From positions 1 through 25,634 of the forward strand of contig CAYQMF010000099.1 in the NCBI GenBank assembly GCA_964418595.1: a stretch of 25,634 nt of DNA. Reading direction: 5' to 3'. Under the pieces are notes generated by a model. The model was given only the letters and a program-made list of their open reading frames with translations, had not been told where the DNA came from and ran no database searches. Both the position numbers and the translations under genes were made by a program. This DNA comes from CAYQMF01 sp964418595. Its GTDB lineage: Bacteria; Planctomycetota; UBA1135; UBA2386. This document shows, piece by piece, positions 7,348 through 14,416 of this stretch. Position 1 is the stretch's first letter, and every line of letters starts with the position of its first letter.

Positions 7348-8442
7348 ATGGGTCGTCTCGGAGCCAGCCTCGCCGCCGCGTCCGCGCTCCTGAACGCCGC
7401 CGTCGCGCAGGCGCCGGCACCGATCCCGTCGCCGTTGATCCTGGTCTCCGGCACGGGCGCCGACCTGCCACCCGCCGCGCTGCAACTCGGCGATGGCGGC
7501 GTCGCTGCGCAGCGCGGCACGCTCGTCGCGCGTCCGGGTGAGGCCACGACTCCCGGCGGCGTGCGCGTGCGCGCGCGACCGGAGGGCGTGAAGCTCGAGT
7601 TCGCGTCGGGCGCGGAGCTGATGATCACGCCGTCGCTGCGCCTCTGCCTGCGCGACGGCAGCCAGACCCTGCCCGCGCTCGGCCGCCTGCGCCTCGCGCT
7701 CGCCGACGGCACGCACCTCGAACTCGATCCCGACGGCGGCAGCCGGCGGCCGCTGCGCGCCGTGCGCCTCGTGCACGGCAGTTCGCGGGCCACGATCTGG
7801 CCGCCGTGGCAGACCGTGGTCGATGCCAACTACCAACGCAGCGCGGGCGCGCTCGCCGACCTGTTCGTGCTCGGCGACGGCCGCGCCGTCTATCGCCCGG
7901 TGCCGCTCGGTCCGCTGCTGGCGCTGCGCGCCGTGCTGCGCCCGCGCGACGATGCGCGCTGGCCGGCGACGCGCGTGGTCGTGCTCGGCGATCCGCTCGG
8001 CGCCTCGCTGCTGCGCCTGCCCGGCCACCTGCCGAAGCAACCGGTGCAGTTCCCGCAGGCGCCGGAGGCGGCGCGGCGGCTGGCCGCGATGGTGCCGACG
8101 TTGTTCGCCGGCATCGTCGAGCGCAAGGCGTCGGCCGTCGGTTCGCTCGTCCTGCCGCTCGCGGAGGGCTGGCACCTCGGCATCCAGTTGGCCGCCGAGT
8201 CGGAGCGCCTGACGCTGGGCCTGCTGCGCGCCGACGCGACCGTGCCCGCGGTCGAGTGGGTGGTGGGTGACGCACAGACGGAGCTGTACCTCGTGCGCCC
8301 CGACGGTGGCGGCGCTGACGGCCCGCGCTACTTCATGCGCGGCCTGCCGGTGCAGGAACTCGACGCGCTCCTGCCCTGGAAGCCGACGCTCGACGATCTG
8401 CGCTGGTTGCGCAGCGAGCTGGTGCGGCTCGGCGCGCGGTAG
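7348..8442 (+). CDS. Exported protein of unknown function
   Basis: This is a 364-residue protein starting at the ATG at 7348 (MGRLGASLAAASALLNAAVAQ), which gives a clean signal peptide cleaved near residue 21; a GAAGAAG stretch lies 8-14 bases upstream. A GTG 42 bases upstream is possible but would spoil the signal. The mature protein is Leu-, Ala- and Arg-rich. The first half has alternating short beta-like strings (GVRVRARPEGVKLEFASGA) that recall FecR-type beta folds, but I do not recognise a family. No Cys-rich, metal-binding or catalytic motif stands out. It diverges from the gene at 7239 across a 108-base gap. The next gene (8500) starts 57 bases downstream. It is probably periplasmic or envelope-associated. 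Confidence 0.75.
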   Translation: MGRLGASLAAASALLNAAVAQAPAPIPSPLILVSGTGADLPPAALQLGDGGVAAQRGTLVARPGEATTPGGVRVRARPEGVKLEFASGAELMITPSLRLCLRDGSQTLPALGRLRLALADGTHLELDPDGGSRRPLRAVRLVHGSSRATIWPPWQTVVDANYQRSAGALADLFVLGDGRAVYRPVPLGPLLALRAVLRPRDDARWPATRVVVLGDPLGASLLRLPGHLPKQPVQFPQAPEAARRLAAMVPTLFAGIVERKASAVGSLVLPLAEGWHLGIQLAAESERLTLGLLRADATVPAVEWVVGDAQTELYLVRPDGGGADGPRYFMRGLPVQELDALLPWKPTLDDLRWLRSELVRLGAR

Positions 8443-8499
8443 TCGGCGTTGCCAACGCGGCGTCGCGCGCGGGCGGCTCGCCGATGCCGATACCCGGGC

Positions 8500-8718
8500 A
8501 TGCGCGTCCTTCTTTGCCTCGTCGTCCTCCTGGCCGGTTGCACGCGTCGCGCGGAATCCTCGCCGCAGCCGGAGGCAGCTCCGGCGGCCCTGGCGGCGCC
8601 GGTGGTCGCCCCGCTGCAGGCCCGCGACCGGATCCTCGAAGACCTGCGGGTGCAGAAGGCCGCCGCCGAGGCGCGCCGCGCCGAGTTCGACCGCGTGCTC
8701 GAAGGCCGCGATCACTGA
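8500..8718 (+). CDS. Small lipoprotein with charged C-terminal helix
   Basis: This is a 72-residue predicted lipoprotein. MRVLLCLVVLLAGC carries a lipobox with Cys14. It is followed by an Ala/Pro-rich linker (about residues 20-42) and a charged helix (RDRILEDLRVQKAAAEARRAEFDRVLEGRDH) likely to be a coiled coil. The upstream frame to 8449 has no signal, so the ATG at 8500 is used. No strong Shine-Dalgarno is seen; GATACC lies a few bases upstream. The last 51 coding bases (8665-8715) recur at 11366-11416 with two mismatches, so this gene's 3' end was copied to the other side of the 8719-11365 island. The function is unknown; small lipoproteins with a helical tail often tether to or span the periplasm. 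Confidence 0.7.
   Translation: MRVLLCLVVLLAGCTRRAESSPQPEAAPAALAAPVVAPLQARDRILEDLRVQKAAAEARRAEFDRVLEGRDH
8665..8715 (+). repeat. 51-bp imperfect direct repeat, copy 1
   Basis: This is the 3' end of the small lipoprotein gene, encoding AEARRAEFDRVLEGRDH. It matches 11366-11416 at 49 of 51 positions by eye; the mismatches are g/c near the start and t/c within the Val/Ala codon. Copy 1 is followed by the TGA stop, and copy 2 has lost it (cactga versus cacgga). Confidence 0.85.
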
Positions 8719-8742
8719 GCCACCGGTTCCGCGTAGCAGTGA

Positions 8743-9081
8743 GTGGGCGATCCAGCCGCGTCGGTGCGCCACCCGGGCCTGCTCGAGTCTGCACCCGCGC
8801 GTCCGCGCAACGCATTCGCCCACGAGTCGCAGGACCTGACGACGCTCGCAACCGCGTGCGCGCACGGAATCGCCAAGAACCACGCGTTCGTGGACGGCAA
8901 CAAGTGCATGGCCTTCGTCGTCGCGCGCGTGTTCCTCGGCCTCAACGGCATCGCATTCGATCCACCCGAAGCCGAGGCCGTCGTGATGATCGAAGGCCTG
9001 GCGAGTGGGGGCGTGACGGCGACGACCTTTGCCGCGTGGTTGAAGAAGCACCCGAAGCGCGCCCGTCGCGGTCGCGGCTAG
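8743..9081 (+). pseudogene. 5'-truncated Doc/Fic-family toxin remnant
   Basis: The frame encodes about 112 residues that follow the Doc (death-on-curing) pattern from the middle of the usual N-terminal region onward: SVRHPGLLESAPARPRNAF, then LATACAHGIAKNHAFVDGNK, then FLGLNGIAFDPPEAEAV and a C-terminal AAWLKKH. Doc enzymes phosphorylate EF-Tu with a Fic fold. The Fic motif here is H47-A-F49-V-D51-G-N53-K54-C55-M, where the family normally has K-R-T. The first 25 or so residues of the family (the H-x-x-x-L...GG segment) are absent, and an in-frame TGA sits directly before the first possible start (GTG at 8743). No Phd-type antitoxin gene precedes it; the upstream neighbour is a lipoprotein. 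I read it as a decayed fragment, although a short translated product cannot be excluded. Confidence 0.75.
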
Positions 9082-9083
9082 AC

Positions 9084-9716
9084 CGACGGAGGGACACGTC
9101 GGCCGGGGCGACGGCGCCCCCGCCGCTCACCAGGCCTCGTCGGTACTGCAACGCGGTCCAACTCCCGGACGGCTCGATCCTCGTCGTAGGCGGCGTGGGC
9201 GCCGCGGGCCCGAATCCGGACAGCGAACTGCTGCTCCCGGGGGGCGCCCGGCAGCCGACGCCGCCGATGACACCGCGCGACTACCACACCACCGCGATCC
9301 TGCTGCCCGATGGCAGAGTCCTCGTGGGCGGCGGCAACGGCCGCACCTTCGACTACCAGATCTACTCGCCGCCCTACTTGTTCCAGCTCGGGCGTCCCGT
9401 CATCACGTCGGCGCCGTCTGTGCTCGCCTACGGGGGCGGGCCGTACTCGGTGACGTACGAGACCAGCGGCGAGACCGAGGACTACGTCGAGAAGGTCGTG
9501 CTGATCCGACCGGGGTCGGTGACGCATCACTTCGACTTCGAGCAGCGGGTGATCGCACTGGCGCAGGTGACGAACCCGCCGCCGCCGTTCGGGACGATCA
9601 CGTTCCAGACGTCGGCGCCGTTCGACAAGAACCACGCGCCGCCCGGGTACTACATGCTGTTCGTGGTCACCAACACCGGGATCCCATCGCTCGCGTCGTG
9701 GGTGCGCCTCCAGTGA
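9084..9716 (+). pseudogene. 5'-truncated galactose/glyoxal oxidase-like fragment (Kelch end + DUF1929)
   Basis: The open frame gives about 210 residues that match the C-terminal third of galactose-oxidase/glyoxal-oxidase-like proteins. There is a last Kelch-type stretch (RRYCNAVQLPDGSILVVGG), then RDYHTTAILLPDGRVLVGGG, and the DUF1929 immunoglobulin-like domain from YSPPYLFQLGRPVITSAPS to the end. The family is normally several hundred residues long, with a signal peptide and a full seven-bladed propeller, and all of that is missing. No ATG or GTG precedes the homologous part; the frame simply opens after the Doc stop at 9081. The 3' end is intact and overlaps the start of the FG-GAP gene. 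It is probably a rearrangement remnant. Confidence 0.75.
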
Positions 9717-11341
9717 GGCTGTTTGGGGAGAGTGTCGTGGCGTCGCTTCTCACCGGCGCGACCCTCTGTTCTCAGGGTCTCTTGTGGCAGGTGACTGGAT
9801 CGAGGGATGTGTCGCGCGTCGGCTTGGTCTCCGCAGTCCTCGGCGACGTGGACCGGGACGGCTGCGAGGACTTCGCACACATCGTCAGGTTCTTCGACCC
9901 GCCGACGCGTTCCAGCGACTTCCACGTCTGGGTGATGTCGGGGCGCGATGGGAGCCGCATCCGGTTCGACTGGACGCTGGCGCCCGCGGCGGCGCAGGCG
10001 ACGAGCTTGGCGCCGGCCGGGGATGTCGATGGCGACGGCATGGGCGACTACGTGTACGGCTGGATGGACGCCGTGGGCGTCGTCGCCGGCATCGATGTCC
10101 GGAGCGGGGCCGACGGCCGCGCGCTCTTCGTGGTCCGCAGGCCATGGCATACGCTCTTTGGTCGGTCCGTGACCGGCAACGTCGACCTGAACGGCGACGG
10201 CCGGCCGGACATCCTGGCGACCGCGCCGGGCGAGAACAACAACGGCGTCTGGGGCGCGATCTACGCGTACGCGCATGACGGCACGTTGCTGTATCGGCTG
10301 ACGCCGACGGCGCAGCTTGCGTTCGGGTCGCGCTCGAACACCCGGATCCTCGCGCCGGTAGGCGACGTCGATGGCGATGGCGCTGGCGACTTCGTTGCAG
10401 GCGGTAACGTGCCGGCGATGGCGAGCGGCGCGGCGATCCTCATGTCGGGGCGCAGGGGCAACGTGCTGCAGGTCGGCCTCGACGAGCGCCTCCACGACAA
10501 CCTCGGGTCCGTGGTGACGGGCTGCGGCGACATCGACGGCGACGGCGTGCCCGACTTCGCGGCGTCGGGGACCGGGCCCTGGCTGCGCGCGTTCTCCGGG
10601 CGCACGGGTGCGCCGATCCACTCCTGGCGCGGCGACCTGAACTGCTTCGGCGGTCAGTACAGCCTCGAAGGCGGCGCCGACCTCGACCGCGATGGCGTGC
10701 CCGACGTGCTGGCCGCCGGCAGCATCTGTGGGTCGATGCACGCCCTGTCGGGGCGCGACGGGACGCGGATCTTCGACCTGCTCAACATGGGCAACGACAC
10801 CGGATGGGCGATCACGGTGCGCGACAGGAACACGCCTTACCCGCGTGTGATCTTGTCACAGCCGCAGTACGGCTTCGTCGGCGGCATCCTGCAGATGGAG
10901 GGAAGGATCCTTGCGTACGACGCCGCGCCGCCGGGGGCTGCGCCCTACGGCGCGGCTTGCCGTGGCCGGTTGGCACGCGCGCCGCTGCTCGGCGTGTCGA
11001 GCGATGAGAAATGGACGAAGGTCACCCTGCACGGTGCCGCAGCCGGGACACCGGTGATGCTCCTCCTCGGGCTGTCGCGCACCGCATGGCAGGGGCTCAC
11101 CCTGCCGCTTGCGCTCGACGCGCTGGGACTGCCCGGATGCGTCCTCTACACCTCCGTCGAAGTCGCGATCCCCGCATCCACGGGCGCGGCTGGCCAGGGC
11201 TCGGGCTACGCGGTGGTCCGACTGCCGGCGAACCTCGCGGCAACCGGTCCGACCACGTTGTACGCGCAGTGGTGGTGCCTGGGGTCCGGGGGGCAGGGCC
11301 CCGGCGCGCTCAGCGACGCGGCGTCGCTGAAGATCCGGTAG
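9713..11341 (+). CDS. Secreted FG-GAP/integrin-alpha-like repeat protein
   Basis: This is a 542-residue exported protein. The GTG at 9713 overlaps the TGA of the preceding fragment and opens a signal peptide (residues 1-22, VASLLTGATLCSQ). A GTG at 9698 is the alternative. Six FG-GAP-type calcium motifs of the D-x-[DN]-x-D-G form start near residues 44, 103, 157, 217, 271 and 322 (for example GDVDGDGMGDY and VDLNGDGRPDIL), predicting a beta-propeller. The last 140 residues or so form a separate module beginning YGAACRG and containing LGLPGCVLYTSVEV and TLYAQWWCLG. The same pattern ends the secreted protein at 738-1676. It is likely a cell-surface or extracellular protein; its ligand is unknown. 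It is the only intact gene in the repeat-bounded island. Confidence 0.88.
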   Translation: MRLFGESVVASLLTGATLCSQGLLWQVTGSRDVSRVGLVSAVLGDVDRDGCEDFAHIVRFFDPPTRSSDFHVWVMSGRDGSRIRFDWTLAPAAAQATSLAPAGDVDGDGMGDYVYGWMDAVGVVAGIDVRSGADGRALFVVRRPWHTLFGRSVTGNVDLNGDGRPDILATAPGENNNGVWGAIYAYAHDGTLLYRLTPTAQLAFGSRSNTRILAPVGDVDGDGAGDFVAGGNVPAMASGAAILMSGRRGNVLQVGLDERLHDNLGSVVTGCGDIDGDGVPDFAASGTGPWLRAFSGRTGAPIHSWRGDLNCFGGQYSLEGGADLDRDGVPDVLAAGSICGSMHALSGRDGTRIFDLLNMGNDTGWAITVRDRNTPYPRVILSQPQYGFVGGILQMEGRILAYDAAPPGAAPYGAACRGRLARAPLLGVSSDEKWTKVTLHGAAAGTPVMLLLGLSRTAWQGLTLPLALDALGLPGCVLYTSVEVAIPASTGAAGQGSGYAVVRLPANLAATGPTTLYAQWWCLGSGGQGPGALSDAASLKIR

Positions 11342-11365
11342 CCAGCCGCTCGGAACGATGCCGAC

Positions 11366-11416
11366 GCCGAGGCCCGCCGCGCCGAGTTCGACCGCGCGCT
11401 CGAAGGCCGCGATCAC
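11366..11416 (+). repeat. 51-bp imperfect direct repeat, copy 2
   Basis: This is a near-identical copy of 8665-8715, lying 25 bases after the FG-GAP stop. It still encodes AEARRAEFDRALEGRDH in an open frame, but with no start and no stop: the frame runs directly into the futalosine hydrolase gene. It is best read as the leftover 3' end of the lipoprotein gene, marking the far boundary of an inserted or duplicated segment. Confidence 0.85.
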
Positions 11417-11476
11417 GGAGCGCAGACGCGCACCCGGACCTTGCAGCGGCGGGCCTCGCCCGCTTCCTTCGCGGGC

Positions 11477-12124
11477 GTGCAGGTGCCCCTGTTCGTGCAT
11501 GCGGCTCCCGCGGAAGGCGATGGTCTCGCCGCCGCGCATCCCGCACATCGCTTCGTGCTCGTCGGCGTCGGGCCGGCGCGGGCGAGCTTCGCGCTGACGC
11601 GTGCGCTCCTCGGCGGGCGGCCGCCGAGTGTCGTGTGCGCGCTCGGCGTCGCGGGGGCGTATCCGGCGCGGATCGTGGCGACGACGCTGCGGGTCGGTGA
11701 TCTCGTGGTCGTCGGCGACGACGTGCTCGCCGACGAGGGCGTGGAGACGGAGGACGGGTTCGTGTCGACCGCTGCCCTCGGGCTCGTGGGGGAGGAACGC
11801 GTGGCGATGCACGCGGCCACGAGCGCGCGGCTCGCGCGCGCACTCGCCGCGCCGATCGTCGCCGGCGCGACGGTGAGCACGTGCAGCGGCACCGACGCGC
11901 GCGCGCGCGCAGTCCAGGCGCGCAGCGCGGCCCAGGTGGAGACGATGGAAGGCGCCGCGCTCGGCCTCGTGTGCGCGCGGTTCGCAATCCCCTTCGTGCA
12001 GGTGCGCAGCGTCAGCAACCTCTGCGGCGACCGCCGCCGCGGCGAGTGGGACCTCGCGCGCGCGCTCGCGAGCCTGCACGCGGCAGTGCCGAGAGTGGTC
12101 GCCGCGCTCACGGAGGAGCGGTGA
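11477..12124 (+). CDS. mqnB: Futalosine hydrolase
   Basis: This is a protein of about 215 residues of the nucleoside phosphorylase/hydrolase family. In the futalosine route to menaquinone, MqnB removes hypoxanthine from futalosine to give dehypoxanthine futalosine in the cytosol. Visible features are the Gly-rich FVLVGVGPARASFALTRAL near the N-terminus, the purine/ribose-binding VETMEGAALG (Met157-Glu158-Gly159), and VRSVSNLCGDRRRGEWDL, all usual for the family. The identification is strengthened by the overlapping mqnD gene downstream (GTGA junction). The start is uncertain: GTG at 11477 or 11483 fits family length best, while the frame is open back to the repeat copy at 11366 and a TTG at 11441 would also work. 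No clear Shine-Dalgarno decides it. It contains an alternating GC tract at about 11895-11910. Confidence 0.9.
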   Translation: MQVPLFVHAAPAEGDGLAAAHPAHRFVLVGVGPARASFALTRALLGGRPPSVVCALGVAGAYPARIVATTLRVGDLVVVGDDVLADEGVETEDGFVSTAALGLVGEERVAMHAATSARLARALAAPIVAGATVSTCSGTDARARAVQARSAAQVETMEGAALGLVCARFAIPFVQVRSVSNLCGDRRRGEWDLARALASLHAAVPRVVAALTEER

Positions 12125-12954
12125 CCTCGTCGCGCGATCCGGCGGCGCTGACGCTCGCGTTCTCGCCCTGCCCGAACGACACGTTCATGTTCCATGCGCT
12201 GGTCGCGGGCGCCATCGACACGGAAGGCGAGCGCTTCGCGCCGCCGGCGCTTCTCGACATCGAGGAGCTGAACACGCGGGCCCTGGCGCCGATCGGCGGC
12301 TTCCACGTGACCAAGCTCAGCGTCGCCGCCTTCGGCGCCGCGCGCGACCGCTACGTCCTCCTCGATGCCGGCGCCGCGCTCGGCTCCGGCAATGGGCCGC
12401 TGGTCGTGCGTGCGGCGGCTCGCACCGACCTCGTCGACCTCTCCTCGCTCGCCGGCCGACGCGTGGCGATCCCGGGCCGGCACACGACCGCGGCGCTGCT
12501 GCTGCGGCGCTTCGCACCGACCTCGATCCTCACGGTGCCGATGCGTTTCGACCTGATCCCCGGGGCCGTCGTGGCCGGCACCGTCGAAGCCGGCGTGATC
12601 ATCCACGAGACCCGCTTCACCTATCGCGACCACGGCCTCGCCGCGATCGCCGACCTCGGCGCGACGTGGGAAGCCGCCGAGCAGATCCCGCTCCCGCTCG
12701 GCGTGGTCGCCGCGCGCAAAGACCTCGGCGCGCCGCGCATCGCTCGCATCGAGCGCGCCCTGCGGGCGTCGGTCGAGCATGCGCGGCGACATCCGCAGGC
12801 GAGCGCCGACTACGTCCGCCGCCACGCGCAGGAGCTGAGCGCCGACGTGTGCGCGCGGCACATCGCGCTGTACGTGAACGAACACAGCGTGTCGCTCGGC
12901 GTGCGCGGACGCGCCGCCATCGCCGCGATGCTCGACGGACCGCGCGCCTCGTGA
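12121..12954 (+). CDS. mqnD: 1,4-dihydroxy-6-naphthoate synthase
   Basis: This is a 277-residue enzyme of the futalosine menaquinone pathway. MqnD converts cyclic dehypoxanthine futalosine to 1,4-dihydroxy-6-naphthoate. The diagnostic motif SPCPNDTFMFHAL begins at residue 15, followed by DIEELNTRA, LGSGNGPLVV and RRVAIPGRHTTAALLLR, and the conserved VEAGVIIHETRFTY in the second lobe of the periplasmic-binding-protein-like fold. The GTG at 12121 overlaps the mqnB TGA by four bases and is preceded by GGAGGAG, so translation is coupled to mqnB. The length is normal for the family. The remaining pathway genes (mqnA, mqnC, mqnE) are not in the window. It is followed by 91 bases without a gene before the next operon. 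Confidence 0.95.
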   Translation: MTSSRDPAALTLAFSPCPNDTFMFHALVAGAIDTEGERFAPPALLDIEELNTRALAPIGGFHVTKLSVAAFGAARDRYVLLDAGAALGSGNGPLVVRAAARTDLVDLSSLAGRRVAIPGRHTTAALLLRRFAPTSILTVPMRFDLIPGAVVAGTVEAGVIIHETRFTYRDHGLAAIADLGATWEAAEQIPLPLGVVAARKDLGAPRIARIERALRASVEHARRHPQASADYVRRHAQELSADVCARHIALYVNEHSVSLGVRGRAAIAAMLDGPRAS

Positions 12955-13045
12955 TCCCATTGCTCGTCGACGGCGCAATCTTCCGCGGACAGGCGCGCAG
13001 GGCGCGCTACGCTCCTCGCTCCTCGCCGCGTCTGCTCTCCCGCGC

Positions 13046-14416
13046 ATGAGTGTCGTCACCCAGAGCCTCCGTGCCTTCCGCCGTCGCCTGCACACGGGCC
13101 TCGTGCTCGGCGGGCTCGCGGACGGCGTCGCCGCGGCGGCGCTGGCGCTCGCGGTCGCAGTGGTGGCGGCGCGGATCTTCGGTGTCGCGCTGACCCCGCG
13201 CCCGGCGTGGGCGTTTCTGGCGCTGGTGCCGGCGGCCTGCGCGTGCCTCCGCCTCCGGCGCGGCGGCCTGCCGCGGCTGTCGCAGGCCGCCCACCTCGAC
13301 GTGCGGCTCGGGCTCGAAGGCCTCCTCGTCACCGCGGCCGAGACCCGCGATGGATCGGCGAGCGCGTGGCAGGAGCAGCTCGACACGCGCCTGCGCGACC
13401 TTCGCCGCGGGCTGCCCGCGATCCGCGGGCGCGCGCTGCTGCTGCGCGCCGGCGTGCCGGCGGCGGTCCTCTTCGGGGTGTGCCTCCTGCCACCGCCGCC
13501 CGCGCCCGACCCCGTGCGCAACCCGCAGGTCGCGCAGGCCCTCGCCGACCTCGCCCAGGATCTCGAACTCGCGGCCGAGCGCGGCGTGATCCCGGAGCCC
13601 AAGCTCGAGGAGCTGAGCAAGCGCGCGGCTGAACTGCGCGAGCGCATGGAGAGCGGCTCGGAGGTGGGCTGGAGCGACGTGGACGCGCTGCGCGAGCGCA
13701 TGGCGCAGGAGCGCGGCCTGCGCGAGGACGCGCTGCAGAAGACGGCGCACGCGCTGGCGGCGCTGCGCGCGGCGAAGTCGGCGAGTCGCAGCGACACCGG
13801 CGGCATCGGCGATCCCGGCGACGCCGAGGCGCGCGCCCAGGACCTGATGCGCGCCGCGGCCGCCGCCGGCCTGCTGAACAAGCTGCCGGAGGGCGTCGAC
13901 GCGGAGGCGGGGCTCGCGGGCGACCAGGCCGCGCTCGACGCGCTGGCGGATGCGCTCGGCAAGCTCGCCCAGGAAGAGGTGCAGGCGATGCAGGGCATGC
14001 TCGGCGAAGGTGCCCTCGAAGGCGCCGACCTCGACCTGCAGGCGCTCCTCGACCAGCTCGGTCAGGGTCAGGGACAAGGCGGCGACGGCGAGCCCGTGGC
14101 CGGCGGCGTCCCCGGCCGCGGCGGCGTCACCCGCGGACCCGGGCACGCGACCCTCGAACTCAACGAGAACTTCGATGGTGACACGAGCGCGCTCGTGCCC
14201 ACCAAGCTGCCGCCGGGGCGCATCGTGCCGAAGGAGTGGGAAGTGACCCAGTCGCGACGCGCCGACCCGGACGTCGCGCCCGTCCGCCACGCCCCGACCG
14301 GCGGCGACGCTGCCGGCGGCGCGGGGGAAGCCGCGTGGCGGCGTCGCCTCGCGCCGCGCCACCGCGACGTCGTGCGCGAGTTCTTCGACGCGCGCCAACC
14401 GACCGAGAAGAAGTGA
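13046..14416 (+). CDS. DUF4175-like membrane protein, first gene of MoxR/ABC/VWA operon
   Basis: This is a 456-residue protein with two hydrophobic segments near the N-terminus (about residues 19-43 and 52-68) and a third around 139-153. A long, highly charged, helix-rich region follows (about 165-330, Leu/Ala/Glu/Arg repeats, probably coiled coil). A Gly/Gln-rich low-complexity stretch comes next (about 335-360, GQGQGQGG). The tail ends in RHRDVVREFFDARQP, a motif typical of the DUF4175-like proteins that precede moxR in Planctomycetota. The ATG at 13046 has no good Shine-Dalgarno; TACGCT at 13008-13013 is a possible -10 in the 91-base gap. The stop overlaps the moxR ATG by one base (TGATG). 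It probably acts in the membrane as a scaffold; no activity is known. Confidence 0.8.
   Translation: MSVVTQSLRAFRRRLHTGLVLGGLADGVAAAALALAVAVVAARIFGVALTPRPAWAFLALVPAACACLRLRRGGLPRLSQAAHLDVRLGLEGLLVTAAETRDGSASAWQEQLDTRLRDLRRGLPAIRGRALLLRAGVPAAVLFGVCLLPPPPAPDPVRNPQVAQALADLAQDLELAAERGVIPEPKLEELSKRAAELRERMESGSEVGWSDVDALRERMAQERGLREDALQKTAHALAALRAAKSASRSDTGGIGDPGDAEARAQDLMRAAAAAGLLNKLPEGVDAEAGLAGDQAALDALADALGKLAQEEVQAMQGMLGEGALEGADLDLQALLDQLGQGQGQGGDGEPVAGGVPGRGGVTRGPGHATLELNENFDGDTSALVPTKLPPGRIVPKEWEVTQSRRADPDVAPVRHAPTGGDAAGGAGEAAWRRRLAPRHRDVVREFFDARQPTEKK

Noticed and set aside
11895..11910. Alternating GC tract that could form Z-DNA
   Set aside because: It encodes an Ala-Arg run inside mqnB, and such runs are common in this very GC-rich sequence.
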